DNA of 64,000 nucleotides, taken from NCBI RefSeq assembly GCF_020217485.1, contig NZ_JAEKMI010000003.1, positions 62,001 to 126,000 of the forward strand, in the 5' to 3' direction. The position numbers and the translations under genes are program-made. Numbering within the stretch: position 1 is the stretch's first letter; each line of letters begins with the position of its first letter. The DNA is from Mycobacterium sp. WUMAC-067. GTDB taxonomy: Bacteria > Actinomycetota > Actinomycetes > Mycobacteriales > Mycobacteriaceae. Positions 1-8,401 of the stretch are shown piece after piece. The notes below the pieces were generated by a model. It was not told the origin of the DNA, searched no databases, and saw only the letters and a program-made list of their open reading frames with translations.

Positions 1-38
1 CCGCCGCGGATCTGCTGCGCCGCGAGGGACGGTTATAG
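1..38 (+). CDS. mmpL3: MmpL3 C-terminal end (partial)
   Basis: Only the last eleven codons and the TAG stop (36-38) are in the window; they read AADLLRREGRL. This matches my memory of the C-terminus of MmpL3 (Rv0206c), the essential RND-type trehalose monomycolate flippase. The position fits, because in H37Rv mmpL3 is convergent with the Rv0205 homologue that follows here. The fragment is too short for certainty on its own; the call rests on the tail motif plus synteny. Confidence 0.6.
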   Translation, partial: AADLLRREGRL

Positions 39-70
39 GAAAGCCCCCCGACATATCCTGACGGTCGGTA

Positions 71-1207
71 TCAGCCGGGTTTGTCCGGTTCGGCCTGCAG
101 GATGGCGTTCTTCTCGTCCGCCTCCTCGGTCTGCTTTTCGGCTTCCGCCTCGGGGTTGGGCGCCAGCAACACCTGGAACGCGTTGTTGAGGAACGCGACC
201 GTCGGGACGGCCAGCAGGGCGCCGACGATCCCGGCGAGGACGCCGCCGGTGGAGATGGCCAGCACCACGGCGAGCGGGTGAATCGAGACCGCGCGGCCCA
301 TCACCAGCGGCTGCAGCAGGTGGGCCTCCATCTGGTTGACCGCGATCAGCACCCCCAGCGTGATGAGCGCGTACACAATGCCCTTGGCCAACAGGGCGAC
401 CACCACGGCCAGCAGGCCCGAAACCAGCGCACCGATCAGCGGGATGAAGGCGCCCAGGAACACCAGCGAGGCCAGCGGCAGCGCGAGCGGGATCCCCATG
501 ATCGCCAAGCCCGTGCCCACCCCGGCCGCGTCGGTCAGAGCCACCAGAAAGGTGGCCCGCACGTACCCGATCAGCGACCCGTACCCGGCGTTGCCGGCCT
601 CGTGCACCCGGTCGCGGACGTCGGACGGGATGATCTGCACCACGTAGCGCCAAATGTTGCGCCCACCGTAGAGAAAGAAGATCAGCGTGAACAGCACCAG
701 CACCGCGGCGGTGACCAGCTCCGTGACGGTGGCCGCGGTGGACAGCGCGCCGCTGGTCAGCTTGGCCTGATTGTTGTGCAGCGCCTCGATGGCGGCGTTG
801 CCCGCGCTGTCGATCTGTTCGCTGCGCAAATGCGCCGGCCCGTTGATCAGCCATCGGCGGGTCGACTCGATGCTCTGCGTCACCTGTTCGGTCAGGCCGG
901 GCAGGCCGTCGATGAACTGCAGGATGACGAACGCCAGGATGCCGCCCAGGATCGCGAAGCCGCCCAGCAGGACCAGCGCCACCGCGCCGCCGCGGGGCAG
1001 GCCCCGCCGATCCAGCCAGTCGACGACCGGCACCAGCAACGCGCTCAGCAGCAGCGCCACCAGCACCGGGACGACGATGATTTCGAGCTTCTTGACCACC
1101 CACAACAGAGCGACCGCGGCGGCCAGGATGACGAGCAAACGCCACGCCCAGGCTGCGGTCTTGCGTACTAGGGGTTCAACCGACGCATCGTCGACGTTTG
1201 CTGACAT
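71..1207 (-). CDS. AI-2E family transporter-like membrane protein (Rv0205 homologue)
   Basis: This 378-aa polytopic membrane protein belongs to the AI-2E exporter / PerM-like family. Hydrophobic segments near residues 20-75 are followed by a soluble loop (about 100-150) and a cluster of membrane helices from about 155 to 340. The C-terminal helices carry the family-typical stretch with [15 protein letters not shown] near residue 290. The last 25 residues are Glu/Lys rich and probably cytosolic. The ATG at 1207 is preceded by a weak AGG. The gene is convergent with mmpL3 and divergent from the Rv0204c homologue across 157 bp. In actinobacteria the substrate is unknown; autoinducer-2 export should not be assumed. 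Confidence 0.85.
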   Translation of the reverse strand: MSANVDDASVEPLVRKTAAWAWRLLVILAAAVALLWVVKKLEIIVVPVLVALLLSALLVPVVDWLDRRGLPRGGAVALVLLGGFAILGGILAFVILQFIDGLPGLTEQVTQSIESTRRWLINGPAHLRSEQIDSAGNAAIEALHNNQAKLTSGALSTAATVTELVTAAVLVLFTLIFFLYGGRNIWRYVVQIIPSDVRDRVHEAGNAGYGSLIGYVRATFLVALTDAAGVGTGLAIMGIPLALPLASLVFLGAFIPLIGALVSGLLAVVVALLAKGIVYALITLGVLIAVNQMEAHLLQPLVMGRAVSIHPLAVVLAISTGGVLAGIVGALLAVPTVAFLNNAFQVLLAPNPEAEAEKQTEEADEKNAILQAEPDKPG

Positions 1208-1364
1208 TTGGCCAGCCTATCGGTCGCGGCGCCGACCCGAACCCGTTCGGAAGGTCCCGCCCGTCGGCCGCAACCGTCGGAGCCGGCACGATCCGGTTAC
1301 GACGGCGACACAGTCGGCGGCGCGCAGCGATCGCCGCGCCACCTGCACCGTTACCCTAAATCAC

Positions 1365-2543
1365 GTGCCGTACGACGCACCCGCCCGCAATCTCGACTTC
1401 CCGCGCGAACAAACCCCGCGCGGGAAGTACTGGTGGGTGCGCTGGGTCATCCTCGGGATGGTTGCCATCGTGCTTGCCGTCGAGGTTTCCCTGGGCTGGG
1501 ATCAGCTGGCCAAAGCCTGGATGAGCCTGTACGAGGCGAACTGGTGGTGGTTGCTCGCCTCCGTTGTCGCGGCGGCCGCGTCGATGCACAGCTTTGCTCA
1601 GATCCAGCGCACCCTGCTCAAGTCGGCCGGCGTGCACGTCAAGCAGCTGCGCTCGGAGGCCGCGTTCTATGCCGCCAACTCGCTGAGCACCACGCTGCCC
1701 GGCGGGCCCGTGCTGTCGGCGACGTTCCTGTTCCGGCAGCAGCGGCTCTGGGGCGCCTCGACCGTGGTGGCGTCGTGGCAGCTGGTGATGTCGGGCGTGC
1801 TGCAGGCGGTGGGATTGGCGTTGCTCGGGTTGGGCGGCGCCTTCCTGCTGGGCGCGAAGAACAACCCGTTCTCGTTGCTGTTCACGCTCGGCGGTTTCGT
1901 CGCCCTGCTGCTGCTGGCGCAGGCCGTCGCGTCGCGGCCGGAGCTGATCGAAGGCATCGGCAGCCGGGTCCTGGCCTGGGTCAACTCGGTGCGCGGCAAG
2001 CCGGCCGACACCGGCCTGGACAAGTGGCGCGAGACGCTGATGCAGCTCGAATCGGTGAGCCTGGGCCGGCGCGACCTGGGCGTGGCGTTCGGGTGGTCGA
2101 TGTTCAACTGGGTGGCCGACGTCGCCTGCCTCGGCTTCGCCGCCTACGCCGCCGGGGACCACGCGTCGGTGGCCGGGCTGACCGTCGCCTACGCCGCGGC
2201 CCGCGCGGTCGGCACCATCCCGTTGATGCCCGGCGGGCTGCTGGTCGTCGAGGCGGTGCTGGTTCCGGGGCTGGTCTCGAGTGGGATGTCGCTGTCGAGC
2301 GCGATCTCGGCCATGCTGATCTACCGGCTGATCAGCTGGCTACTCATCGCCGCGGTCGGCTGGGTGGTGTTCTTCTTCGTGTTCCGCACCGAGAACGTCG
2401 CCGACTCCGACGACGACGCGATCACGGGTCCGCTGCCGATCGTGCAGCAGCCGAGCGCCGCTTCCGCCGACCCGACCCAGGCCGCCCTGCAGGGGCCGCT
2501 GCCGCCGGATCGGAGTCCGGAAACCGAGGGGCGGGACAGCTAG
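1365..2543 (+). CDS. Flippase-like integral membrane protein (Rv0204c homologue)
   Basis: This 392-aa protein has about eight hydrophobic segments in the pattern of the lysylphosphatidylglycerol synthase/flippase-like (UPF0104) membrane family. The open frame extends upstream to 771, but that part is antisense to the neighbouring permease. GTG at 1365 gives an N-terminus VPYDAPARNLDFPRE followed by a first helix starting near residue 22 (WVRWVILGMVAIVLAVE). The conserved late segment GTIPLMPGGLLVVEAVLV sits near residue 285. The Asp/Pro-rich C-terminal 45 residues are probably cytosolic. Its stop overlaps the stop of the convergent Rv0203 homologue. Function is unknown; the family handles lipids or polyprenol-linked substrates. 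Confidence 0.8.
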   Translation: MPYDAPARNLDFPREQTPRGKYWWVRWVILGMVAIVLAVEVSLGWDQLAKAWMSLYEANWWWLLASVVAAAASMHSFAQIQRTLLKSAGVHVKQLRSEAAFYAANSLSTTLPGGPVLSATFLFRQQRLWGASTVVASWQLVMSGVLQAVGLALLGLGGAFLLGAKNNPFSLLFTLGGFVALLLLAQAVASRPELIEGIGSRVLAWVNSVRGKPADTGLDKWRETLMQLESVSLGRRDLGVAFGWSMFNWVADVACLGFAAYAAGDHASVAGLTVAYAAARAVGTIPLMPGGLLVVEAVLVPGLVSSGMSLSSAISAMLIYRLISWLLIAAVGWVVFFFVFRTENVADSDDDAITGPLPIVQQPSAASADPTQAALQGPLPPDRSPETEGRDS

Positions 2544-3088
2544 CCGACGGTGTTGCCGCGCGGCGGGCCCGAGAGCGGGTTGGTGGCACCGGGAGACGCG
2601 GGCTGCGGCGCGGCGGGCGGGGCGCCCGTTCCGCCCAGCGGCGAAGCGCCCGCGGGGTTACCGGGCAGCGCGGGGAGCGCACCGGCCGCGCCCTGCGCCT
2701 GCTGCATCATGCCCATCATCTGGGGGATCGAGATCGGCAGCTTGCACTGCAGCGACAGGTTGGTCAACGGCTGCGCGATCGACGTCATGTCGCCGGCGAC
2801 CTTGGGGTTGGCGTCGAAGTAGGACTTCAGCCCGTTCAACGACTGCGGCCCCGCCTGCTGCTGCAGCATCGAGGTCATCGTCTGGTTGGTCTCCGGGTGC
2901 GAATCCAGGTAGTCACCCACCGACTTGGACACCGAGCCGATGGTGCGGGCGACCTCGCTGGCCGCGCACGGGTCGTTGGCGCCGGTCGCCGGCGGCCCGG
3001 CGAGCACCGCGACGGCGGCGCCGGGCACGGTGGCGGCGATCAGCCCCGCGAGGATTCTGCGACGCCGTCCAGCGCTGCCTGTCGTCAT
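2540..3088 (-). CDS. Secreted haem-binding protein (Rv0203 homologue)
   Basis: This 182-aa exported protein resembles Rv0203, the M. tuberculosis secreted haemophore that passes haem to MmpL3/MmpL11. The start at ATG 3088 is fixed by AAGGAG at 3095-3100; the longer open frame to 3280 is not needed. The signal peptide has a basic TGSAGRRRR start, a hydrophobic stretch to about residue 32 and a probable cleavage after residue 36. The mature part is mostly helical, with two cysteines (about residues 40 and 114) that could form the family disulfide. After residue 125 it has a low-complexity Gly/Pro/Ala tail. It is divergent from mmpL11, matching the H37Rv arrangement. Confidence 0.8.
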   Translation of the reverse strand: MTTGSAGRRRRILAGLIAATVPGAAVAVLAGPPATGANDPCAASEVARTIGSVSKSVGDYLDSHPETNQTMTSMLQQQAGPQSLNGLKSYFDANPKVAGDMTSIAQPLTNLSLQCKLPISIPQMMGMMQQAQGAAGALPALPGNPAGASPLGGTGAPPAAPQPASPGATNPLSGPPRGNTVG

Positions 3089-3429
3089 GGATAACTCCTT
3101 ATTGTTTGCGCGGCCCCGCCAAGATCGGCGCCGCGCAAACGGCTGCAAGAGACGGCCCCACTGATCCCTGGGCACCCCGTAATCCCCCGGGGCCCCGCCA
3201 GGCCAATCGACATCCTGCCATCGCGATATCAGCGCTGCCAGCCGAGAACCGCTCGTGTGACCGAAGTCCCGCTTGATCACCAGTTCACAACGACTTCGCA
3301 GCGTCTCCGCAACGACGCTGTCATCGCAGCTCAGGAACTAGATAAGCCCACATATAGCACAGCATGCTGCGGTATCCTCGCCTGCACGCGTCACGCGAGA
3401 ACCGGGGAGCGAGAAAAATCCAGCAGTTA
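3089..3429. other. 341-bp divergent intergenic region, Rv0203 homologue / mmpL11
   Basis: This non-coding stretch holds the leaders and presumably the promoters of both divergent genes. I see the 11-bp inverted repeat next to the left gene. On the right there is an AT-richer segment with TAGATAAG and CATATAG around 3340-3356, a plausible -10 area for mmpL11. I found no convincing small ORF. Confidence 0.5.
3104..3140 (-). promoter_or_regulatory. Inverted repeat in the leader of the Rv0203 homologue
   Basis: Perfect 11-bp arms GTTTGCGCGGC (3104-3114) and GCCGCGCAAAC (3130-3140) are separated by 15 bp. The repeat lies immediately upstream of the AAGGAG ribosome binding site (3095-3100) on the minus strand. 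It could be an operator or an RNA hairpin controlling translation of the haem-binding protein. No known iron box (IdeR type) was recognised here. Confidence 0.5.
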
Positions 3430-6400
3430 ATGATGCGCCTCAGCCGCAGCCTGCGTAAGTACCGCTGGTTGGTCTTCACAGGCTGGTTGCTGGCATTGGT
3501 TCCGGCGGTCTACCTGGCGCTGACGCAATCCGGCAACCTCACCGGCGGCGGTTTCGACGTGGCCGGTTCCCAGTCGCTGGCGGTCCACGACCAGCTCGAG
3601 GAGCTCTACCACGACCAGGGCGGATCGTCGCTGGCGCTGGTGGCCGCGCCCCGCGCCGACGCCAGCTACCAGGACATGAGCGAGGCGGTCACACAGCTGC
3701 GTCGACTCGCCGCCGAGGTCCCGGGAACCGCGGAGATCCCCAATCCCACCCAGCGGCCGCCGCAACCCGACCGGCCGTACGTGCTGTCGGTGCGGCTGGA
3801 TTCCCGCAACACCAGCGATGTCGCCAAAAAGCTCCGCACGAAGGTCGGCATCAAGGGCGACCAGCCCGGCCAGACCGCCAACGGCCGGGTGCGGCTGTAC
3901 GTCATCGGGCAGGGCGCGCTGAGCGCGGCCGCGGCCGCCAACACCAAGCACGACATCGCCGCCGCGGAACGGTGGAACCTCCCGGTCATCCTGATCGTGC
4001 TGCTCGCCGTGTTCGGGTCGCTGGCCGCCGCCGCGATCCCGCTGGCGCTGGGCGTGTGCACGGTCGTGGTGACGATGGGCCTCGTTTACCTGCTGTCCGC
4101 GTACACCACCATGTCGGTGTTCGTGACCTCGACGGTGTCGATGTTCGGGATCGCGCTGGCCGTGGACTATTCGCTGTTTATCTTGATGCGCTTCCGGGAG
4201 GAACTGCGGACCGGGCGCCAGCCCCGCGAGGCCGTCGACGCCGCGATGGCCACCTCGGGCCTGGCCGTGGTGTTGTCCGGGGCGACCGTCATCGCGTCCC
4301 TCACCGGGATCTACGTCATCAACACCCCGGCGCTGAAATCGATGGCCACCGGCGCGATCCTGGCCGTCGCGGTCGCGATGTTGACGTCGACCACCCTGAC
4401 GCCGGCGGCGCTGGCGACGTTCGGCCGGGCGGCCGCCAAGCGGTCGGGCTTCCTGCACTGGTCGCGCCGGCCCGAGAGCACCCAGTCGCGGTTCTGGAAC
4501 CGGTGGATCGGATGGGTGATGCGCCGGCCGTGGATGTCCGCGCTGGCGGCGTCGCTGGTGCTGCTCGTGATGGCCGCGCCCGCGGCGTCAATGGTGTTGG
4601 GCAACAGCCTGTTACGCCAATTCGACTCGTCCCACGAGATCCGCGCCGGGGTCGGCGCGGCCGCCCAGGCGCTCGGTCCGGGCGCGCTGGGCCCGATCCG
4701 GGTGCTGATCGAGTTTCCCGACGGCGGGGCGGCCTCGCCCGAACACAGCCACACCATCGGCGCCGTCCGCCAGCGGATGACGCAGGCACCCAACATCGTC
4801 TCGGTGTCGCCGCCCCAATACGCCGAGGACAACGGCAGCGCGCTGCTGTCCGCGGTGTTGTCGGTGGACCCCGAGGACATGCGGGCCCGCGAAACCGTGG
4901 GGTGGCTGCGCGCGCAGCTCCCCACGGTCCCCGAGGTGGGGACGGCGCGCGTGGACGTCGGCGGCCCGACCGCGCTGATCAAAGACTTCGACGACCAGGT
5001 GTCGGCGACCGAACCGCTGGTGCTGGGCTTCGTCGCGCTGATCGCGTTCGTGATGCTGCTGGTGTCCATCCACTCGGTGTTCTTGGCGCTCAAGGGCGTC
5101 CTGATGACGTTGCTGTCGGTGGCGGCCGCCTACGGCAGCCTGGTGATGGTCTTCCAGTGGGGGTGGCTGAAGGATCTCGGCTTCGCCCAGATCAGTTCGA
5201 TCGACAGCACCGTTCCCCCGCTGGTGCTGGCGATGACCTTCGGGTTGTCGATGGACTACGAGATCTTCCTCCTCACCCGCATCCGCGAACGGTTCCTGCA
5301 TTCGGGTAACACCCGCGACGCGGTGGCCTACGGCGTGAGCACCAGCGCCCGCACCATCACCAGCGCGGCGCTGATCATGATCGCGGTGTTCGTCGGGTTC
5401 GCGTTCGCCGGCATGCCGCTGGTGGCCGAGATCGGGGTGGCCTGCGCGGTGGCGATCGCCGTGGACGCCACCGTGGTGCGCCTGGTCATGGTTCCGGCGT
5501 TGATGGCGATGTTCGCCCAGTGGAACTGGTGGCTGCCGCCGTGGCTGTCCCGCGTGCTTCCGTCGGTCGACTTCGACCGACCGCTGCCGGAGGTCGACCT
5601 CGGCGACGTCGTGGTCATCCCCGACGACATCTCGGCGCTGGTGGCGCCCAACGCGGACCTGAAGATGGTGCTCAAGTCCGCCGCCAAGCTCAAGCACCTG
5701 GCGCCCGACGCCATCTGCGTGACCGATCCGCTGGCCTTCAGCGGCTGCGGGCGCGCCGCCGGTCAGCCATCGTCGGGCCCCGACGAGGAGCGGACCCGCG
5801 GCCTGGGGCCCGGGCAGATCCCCCACCAGGTCGCGCTGGGCGAGGAGAAGGTCGCCGTCGGGGTGGCCGCGGGCGAGAAGAAGACCGGCACCAACGGGCA
5901 TGCCAACGGGTCTTCGGGAGCCAAGAAGCTGGTCGGGGGGCTGGCCTCACGCAATGGGCGCAATGGGATCGCCAAAGCCATCTCCGGGTCGGACCGGCCC
6001 GTTCATCCGGTGACGCTGTGGCGGGGCCGGCTGTCGGTCGCGATCGACGCGCTCGAGACGGACCCGGACGCCGCGTCGGCGGGGGCCGCCGACCGACCGA
6101 GATACGCGCGGCGCAGCCCGGTGGAGACCACCAACGTGCAACTGCCCACCGGCGACCGGTTGCTGGTCCCGACCGGGGCCGAGACCCTGCGGCTCAAGGG
6201 CTACCTCATCATGTGCCGTAACAGTCGCCGCGATTATGCCGACTTTGCAGACATGGTGGATTCGTTGGAACCCGAGACCGCCGCGGTGGTGCTGGCCGGA
6301 ATGGACAGGTATTACTGTTGTGAATCGTCCAGGCGGCAATGGATCGCCACCCAGTTGGTCCGTCGACTCGCCGATCCCGATCCGTGCGACTACCCGGATG

Positions 6401-6495
6401 ACCAGGGGTCGGAAGCCGACGCGAACGCGGACTGGGAGGGGATCAGGGAGCGCTGCCTGTCCGTGGCGGTCGCGATGCTGGAGGAGGCGAGGTGA
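3430..6495 (+). CDS. mmpL11: MmpL11 RND-family transporter
   Basis: This 1021-aa inner-membrane protein is the homologue of Rv0202c. MmpL11 exports cell-wall lipids (monomeromycolyl diacylglycerol, mycolate wax ester) and is linked to haem uptake. ATG 3430 (or the next ATG, 3433) begins MMRLSRSLRKYRWLVFTGW, the family N-terminus. Helix 1 (about 10-30) is followed by a periplasmic porter loop to about 190, a bundle of helices to about 345, a second loop, and a second bundle from about 535. Typical MmpL signatures are ALAVDYSLFILMRFREELR near 265 and FGLSMDYEIFLLTRIRERF near 615. The C-terminal cytosolic tail after about 715 contains a Gly/Asn/Lys low-complexity piece. Its stop overlaps the next gene (GTGA). 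Confidence 0.93.
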   Translation: MMRLSRSLRKYRWLVFTGWLLALVPAVYLALTQSGNLTGGGFDVAGSQSLAVHDQLEELYHDQGGSSLALVAAPRADASYQDMSEAVTQLRRLAAEVPGTAEIPNPTQRPPQPDRPYVLSVRLDSRNTSDVAKKLRTKVGIKGDQPGQTANGRVRLYVIGQGALSAAAAANTKHDIAAAERWNLPVILIVLLAVFGSLAAAAIPLALGVCTVVVTMGLVYLLSAYTTMSVFVTSTVSMFGIALAVDYSLFILMRFREELRTGRQPREAVDAAMATSGLAVVLSGATVIASLTGIYVINTPALKSMATGAILAVAVAMLTSTTLTPAALATFGRAAAKRSGFLHWSRRPESTQSRFWNRWIGWVMRRPWMSALAASLVLLVMAAPAASMVLGNSLLRQFDSSHEIRAGVGAAAQALGPGALGPIRVLIEFPDGGAASPEHSHTIGAVRQRMTQAPNIVSVSPPQYAEDNGSALLSAVLSVDPEDMRARETVGWLRAQLPTVPEVGTARVDVGGPTALIKDFDDQVSATEPLVLGFVALIAFVMLLVSIHSVFLALKGVLMTLLSVAAAYGSLVMVFQWGWLKDLGFAQISSIDSTVPPLVLAMTFGLSMDYEIFLLTRIRERFLHSGNTRDAVAYGVSTSARTITSAALIMIAVFVGFAFAGMPLVAEIGVACAVAIAVDATVVRLVMVPALMAMFAQWNWWLPPWLSRVLPSVDFDRPLPEVDLGDVVVIPDDISALVAPNADLKMVLKSAAKLKHLAPDAICVTDPLAFSGCGRAAGQPSSGPDEERTRGLGPGQIPHQVALGEEKVAVGVAAGEKKTGTNGHANGSSGAKKLVGGLASRNGRNGIAKAISGSDRPVHPVTLWRGRLSVAIDALETDPDAASAGAADRPRYARRSPVETTNVQLPTGDRLLVPTGAETLRLKGYLIMCRNSRRDYADFADMVDSLEPETAAVVLAGMDRYYCCESSRRQWIATQLVRRLADPDPCDYPDDQGSEADANADWEGIRERCLSVAVAMLEEAR

Positions 6496-7040
6496 CGTTG
6501 GCACCCGACCGACGCACCCCACCGCCGCCCCGCCGGCCGGCCCCGCAACAGCGCAACCGCGGTAATGGGCCGTCCGAGGCGCCGTCCGGATCCCTTCCGG
6601 ACCTCGACCAGCCGGTGGAGTTCTGGCCGACCTCCGCCATCCGTTCCGCGCTGCAGGGCGGTGACATCGCCACCTGGAAGCGCATCGCCGGCGCGTTGAA
6701 GCGTGACCCGTACGGGCGCACCGCCCGCCAGGTCGAGGAGGTCGTCGACGGCACCCGCCCCTACGGCATCGCCAAGGCGCTGTGGGAGGTGCTCGAGCGC
6801 GCCCGCGCCCACCTGGACGCCAACGAGCGCGCCGAGGTGGCGCGCCACGTGCGGCTGCTGGTCGACCGCTCGGGGCTCGCGCAGCGGGAATTCGCCTCCC
6901 GCATCGGCGTCAGCGCCGAGGAACTGGGCGGCTATCTCGACGGCAGCACCAGCCCGACGGCCGCGCTGATGATCCGGATCCGCCGATTGTCGGATCGGTT
7001 CGTCAAGGTGAAGTCCGGCCGCTCGGCCGAATCCAACTGA
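6492..7040 (+). CDS. Small HTH-containing protein coupled to mmpL11 (Rv0201c homologue)
   Basis: This 182-aa protein starts at GTG 6492, which overlaps the mmpL11 stop by four bases, so translation is probably coupled. The first 40 residues are Pro/Arg rich and disordered. The segment around 40-90 (EFWPTSAIRSALQGGDIATW) is conserved in mycobacterial orthologues as I remember them. Residues about 127-165 (LAQREFASRIGVSAEELGGY) look like an XRE-type helix-turn-helix. It may regulate or accompany MmpL11, but no experimental role is known to me. Confidence 0.75.
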   Translation: MTLAPDRRTPPPPRRPAPQQRNRGNGPSEAPSGSLPDLDQPVEFWPTSAIRSALQGGDIATWKRIAGALKRDPYGRTARQVEEVVDGTRPYGIAKALWEVLERARAHLDANERAEVARHVRLLVDRSGLAQREFASRIGVSAEELGGYLDGSTSPTAALMIRIRRLSDRFVKVKSGRSAESN

Positions 7041-7041
7041 G

Positions 7042-7725
7042 CTACCGGATCGGCAGCACGTCGGCGACCAGCCAGTCGCTGCCGCGCTTGGTCAGCGTCA
7101 CCCGCAGGGCCGGCGCCGCCTGACTGGGCGGCTGGCCCGGAACATTCTGGGTCACCCGCAGGACCACCGCCACGCTGGCGGCCGACGGCCCGAGGGCCTC
7201 GACGCCCGCCGAGACCGTGGCGGCTTGGGCGGTGACGTTGTGCCGGCCCAGCTCGGCGCTGGACTTGGTGTACTGCTCCTTGAACGCGGCGGCGTGCTCG
7301 GGGACGACCATGGCCGTGGCCCGGTCGATGGAACCGGTCGGCGCCGTCGGGCTGTACGACGCCATGGCCTCGGCCATGTCGGTGGCGATCCGCACGACCT
7401 TGCGGGAGTCGTCGGTGAAGTCGCGGTCCGCCTTCGTCCAGTGCGTGTAGCCGGTCGCGACGGCCGCCGCCAGGGCGGCCGTGCACAGCAGGACCACCGC
7501 CAACCGCAGCCCCGGTGCGTCGTCGTCGGTGCCGAGGCTGACCGAATCGCGGCGCAGCAGCCAGAAATTGATCAGCACCCCCTCGACGATCAGCAGGGCC
7601 AGCACCGAGCAGGCCGAGACCCACCACAGCGGCCAGCCGAGCACCACCCCGATGGCCAGCAACGCGGCGATCGCGGCCAGCGGGGCCAGGATGTCGAATG
7701 CGAAGAGTCGCCAGATGTTTCTCAT
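7042..7725 (-). CDS. omamB: OmamB, orphaned Mce-associated membrane protein (Rv0200 homologue)
   Basis: This 227-aa protein has three hydrophobic segments near residues 10-30, 35-55 and 73-92. An extracytoplasmic C-terminal domain of the Mce-associated (Mas/Omam) type follows, with a TGYTHWTKADRDFTDDSR start and a final LVADVLPIR strand. Its start overlaps the stop of the upstream omamA (ATGA), so the two are co-translated. In M. tuberculosis the neighbour OmamA stabilises the Mce1 and Mce4 transporters; a similar accessory role is inferred for OmamB. Confidence 0.75.
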   Translation of the reverse strand: MRNIWRLFAFDILAPLAAIAALLAIGVVLGWPLWWVSACSVLALLIVEGVLINFWLLRRDSVSLGTDDDAPGLRLAVVLLCTAALAAAVATGYTHWTKADRDFTDDSRKVVRIATDMAEAMASYSPTAPTGSIDRATAMVVPEHAAAFKEQYTKSSAELGRHNVTAQAATVSAGVEALGPSAASVAVVLRVTQNVPGQPPSQAAPALRVTLTKRGSDWLVADVLPIR

Positions 7726-8360
7726 CGGATCGAACTCAGTCCGGAGATCATCAGCTTGCCGTCCACGTCGGAGACCTGCAGCCGCAGGTTCCAGTGCACG
7801 GTCTGCGGCTTGGCGCCGACGTTTTCGCTGACCGACGTGGCCACCAGCATCACCGAGTCGCTACGGCTCGCGAACGGCGGCAACTTGGTCGTGACTGATT
7901 CCGATCCCGGGGGCCTGCCGGCGCCGGGCTGAGCGTCCAGTTCATGGTGCACGGTTTCGATCGCCACCGCCTCGATCCGCCCGGCGCTCTTGGACTGCAG
8001 CTTCTCTACCACGGCCCGGTAGGGCTGCACGGCGGCGTCGAAGTAGGTGTTGAGTTCCCCGACCGTGCCGTCGTGCAGCCGCTGCAGGCTGGCGTCGACG
8101 TTGCCGCTGTTCATGTTGATCAGCACGTTCGTCCACCCGGCGGCGGTCTGCATGACGCGGCTCAGGTAGCCGCGTTCGGCGACCTGGTCGCGGTGGCCCG
8201 CCCAGATGAGGACGCCGAGCACGACCGCGGCCACCGACAGCACGCCGAGAACCGTTGACGCGACACCGTAGTGGGAGAAGACCGCCCCGCCACCGGATTC
8301 GGCGTCGACGTCAACGGAGTCTTCTTCGGCAGGTGGCTCGGTGCGCTCGCCCTCGGACAT
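7722..8360 (-). CDS. omamA: OmamA, Mce transporter stabilising protein (Rv0199 homologue)
   Basis: This 212-aa protein has an acidic cytosolic N-terminus (to about residue 27), one membrane helix (about 32-55) and an extracytoplasmic Mas-like domain. OmamA in M. tuberculosis is needed for stability of Mce1 and Mce4 complexes and for cholesterol use. The gene is first in a two-gene operon with omamB (ATGA overlap) and divergent from zmp1 across 41 bp. It lies about 26 kb from the mce1 operon in this window, so the link to Mce1 is functional rather than positional. Confidence 0.8.
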   Translation of the reverse strand: MSEGERTEPPAEEDSVDVDAESGGGAVFSHYGVASTVLGVLSVAAVVLGVLIWAGHRDQVAERGYLSRVMQTAAGWTNVLINMNSGNVDASLQRLHDGTVGELNTYFDAAVQPYRAVVEKLQSKSAGRIEAVAIETVHHELDAQPGAGRPPGSESVTTKLPPFASRSDSVMLVATSVSENVGAKPQTVHWNLRLQVSDVDGKLMISGLSSIR

Positions 8361-8401
8361 GGCCCGATCGTTGCACCCGGCAAAGATGGAAGGATGGCGG
8401 G

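Noticed and set aside
771..1364. N-terminal extension of the flippase-like gene
   Set aside because: This part is antisense to the AI-2E-type permease and is not protein-like; GTG 1365 gives the expected N-terminus.
3089..3429. IdeR iron box for the haem genes
   Set aside because: No sequence close to the 19-bp iron box was found; only the unrelated 11-bp inverted repeat is present.
8255..8401. N-terminal extension of zmp1
   Set aside because: It covers the divergent omamA start; the M13 family N-terminus begins right after GTG 8402.
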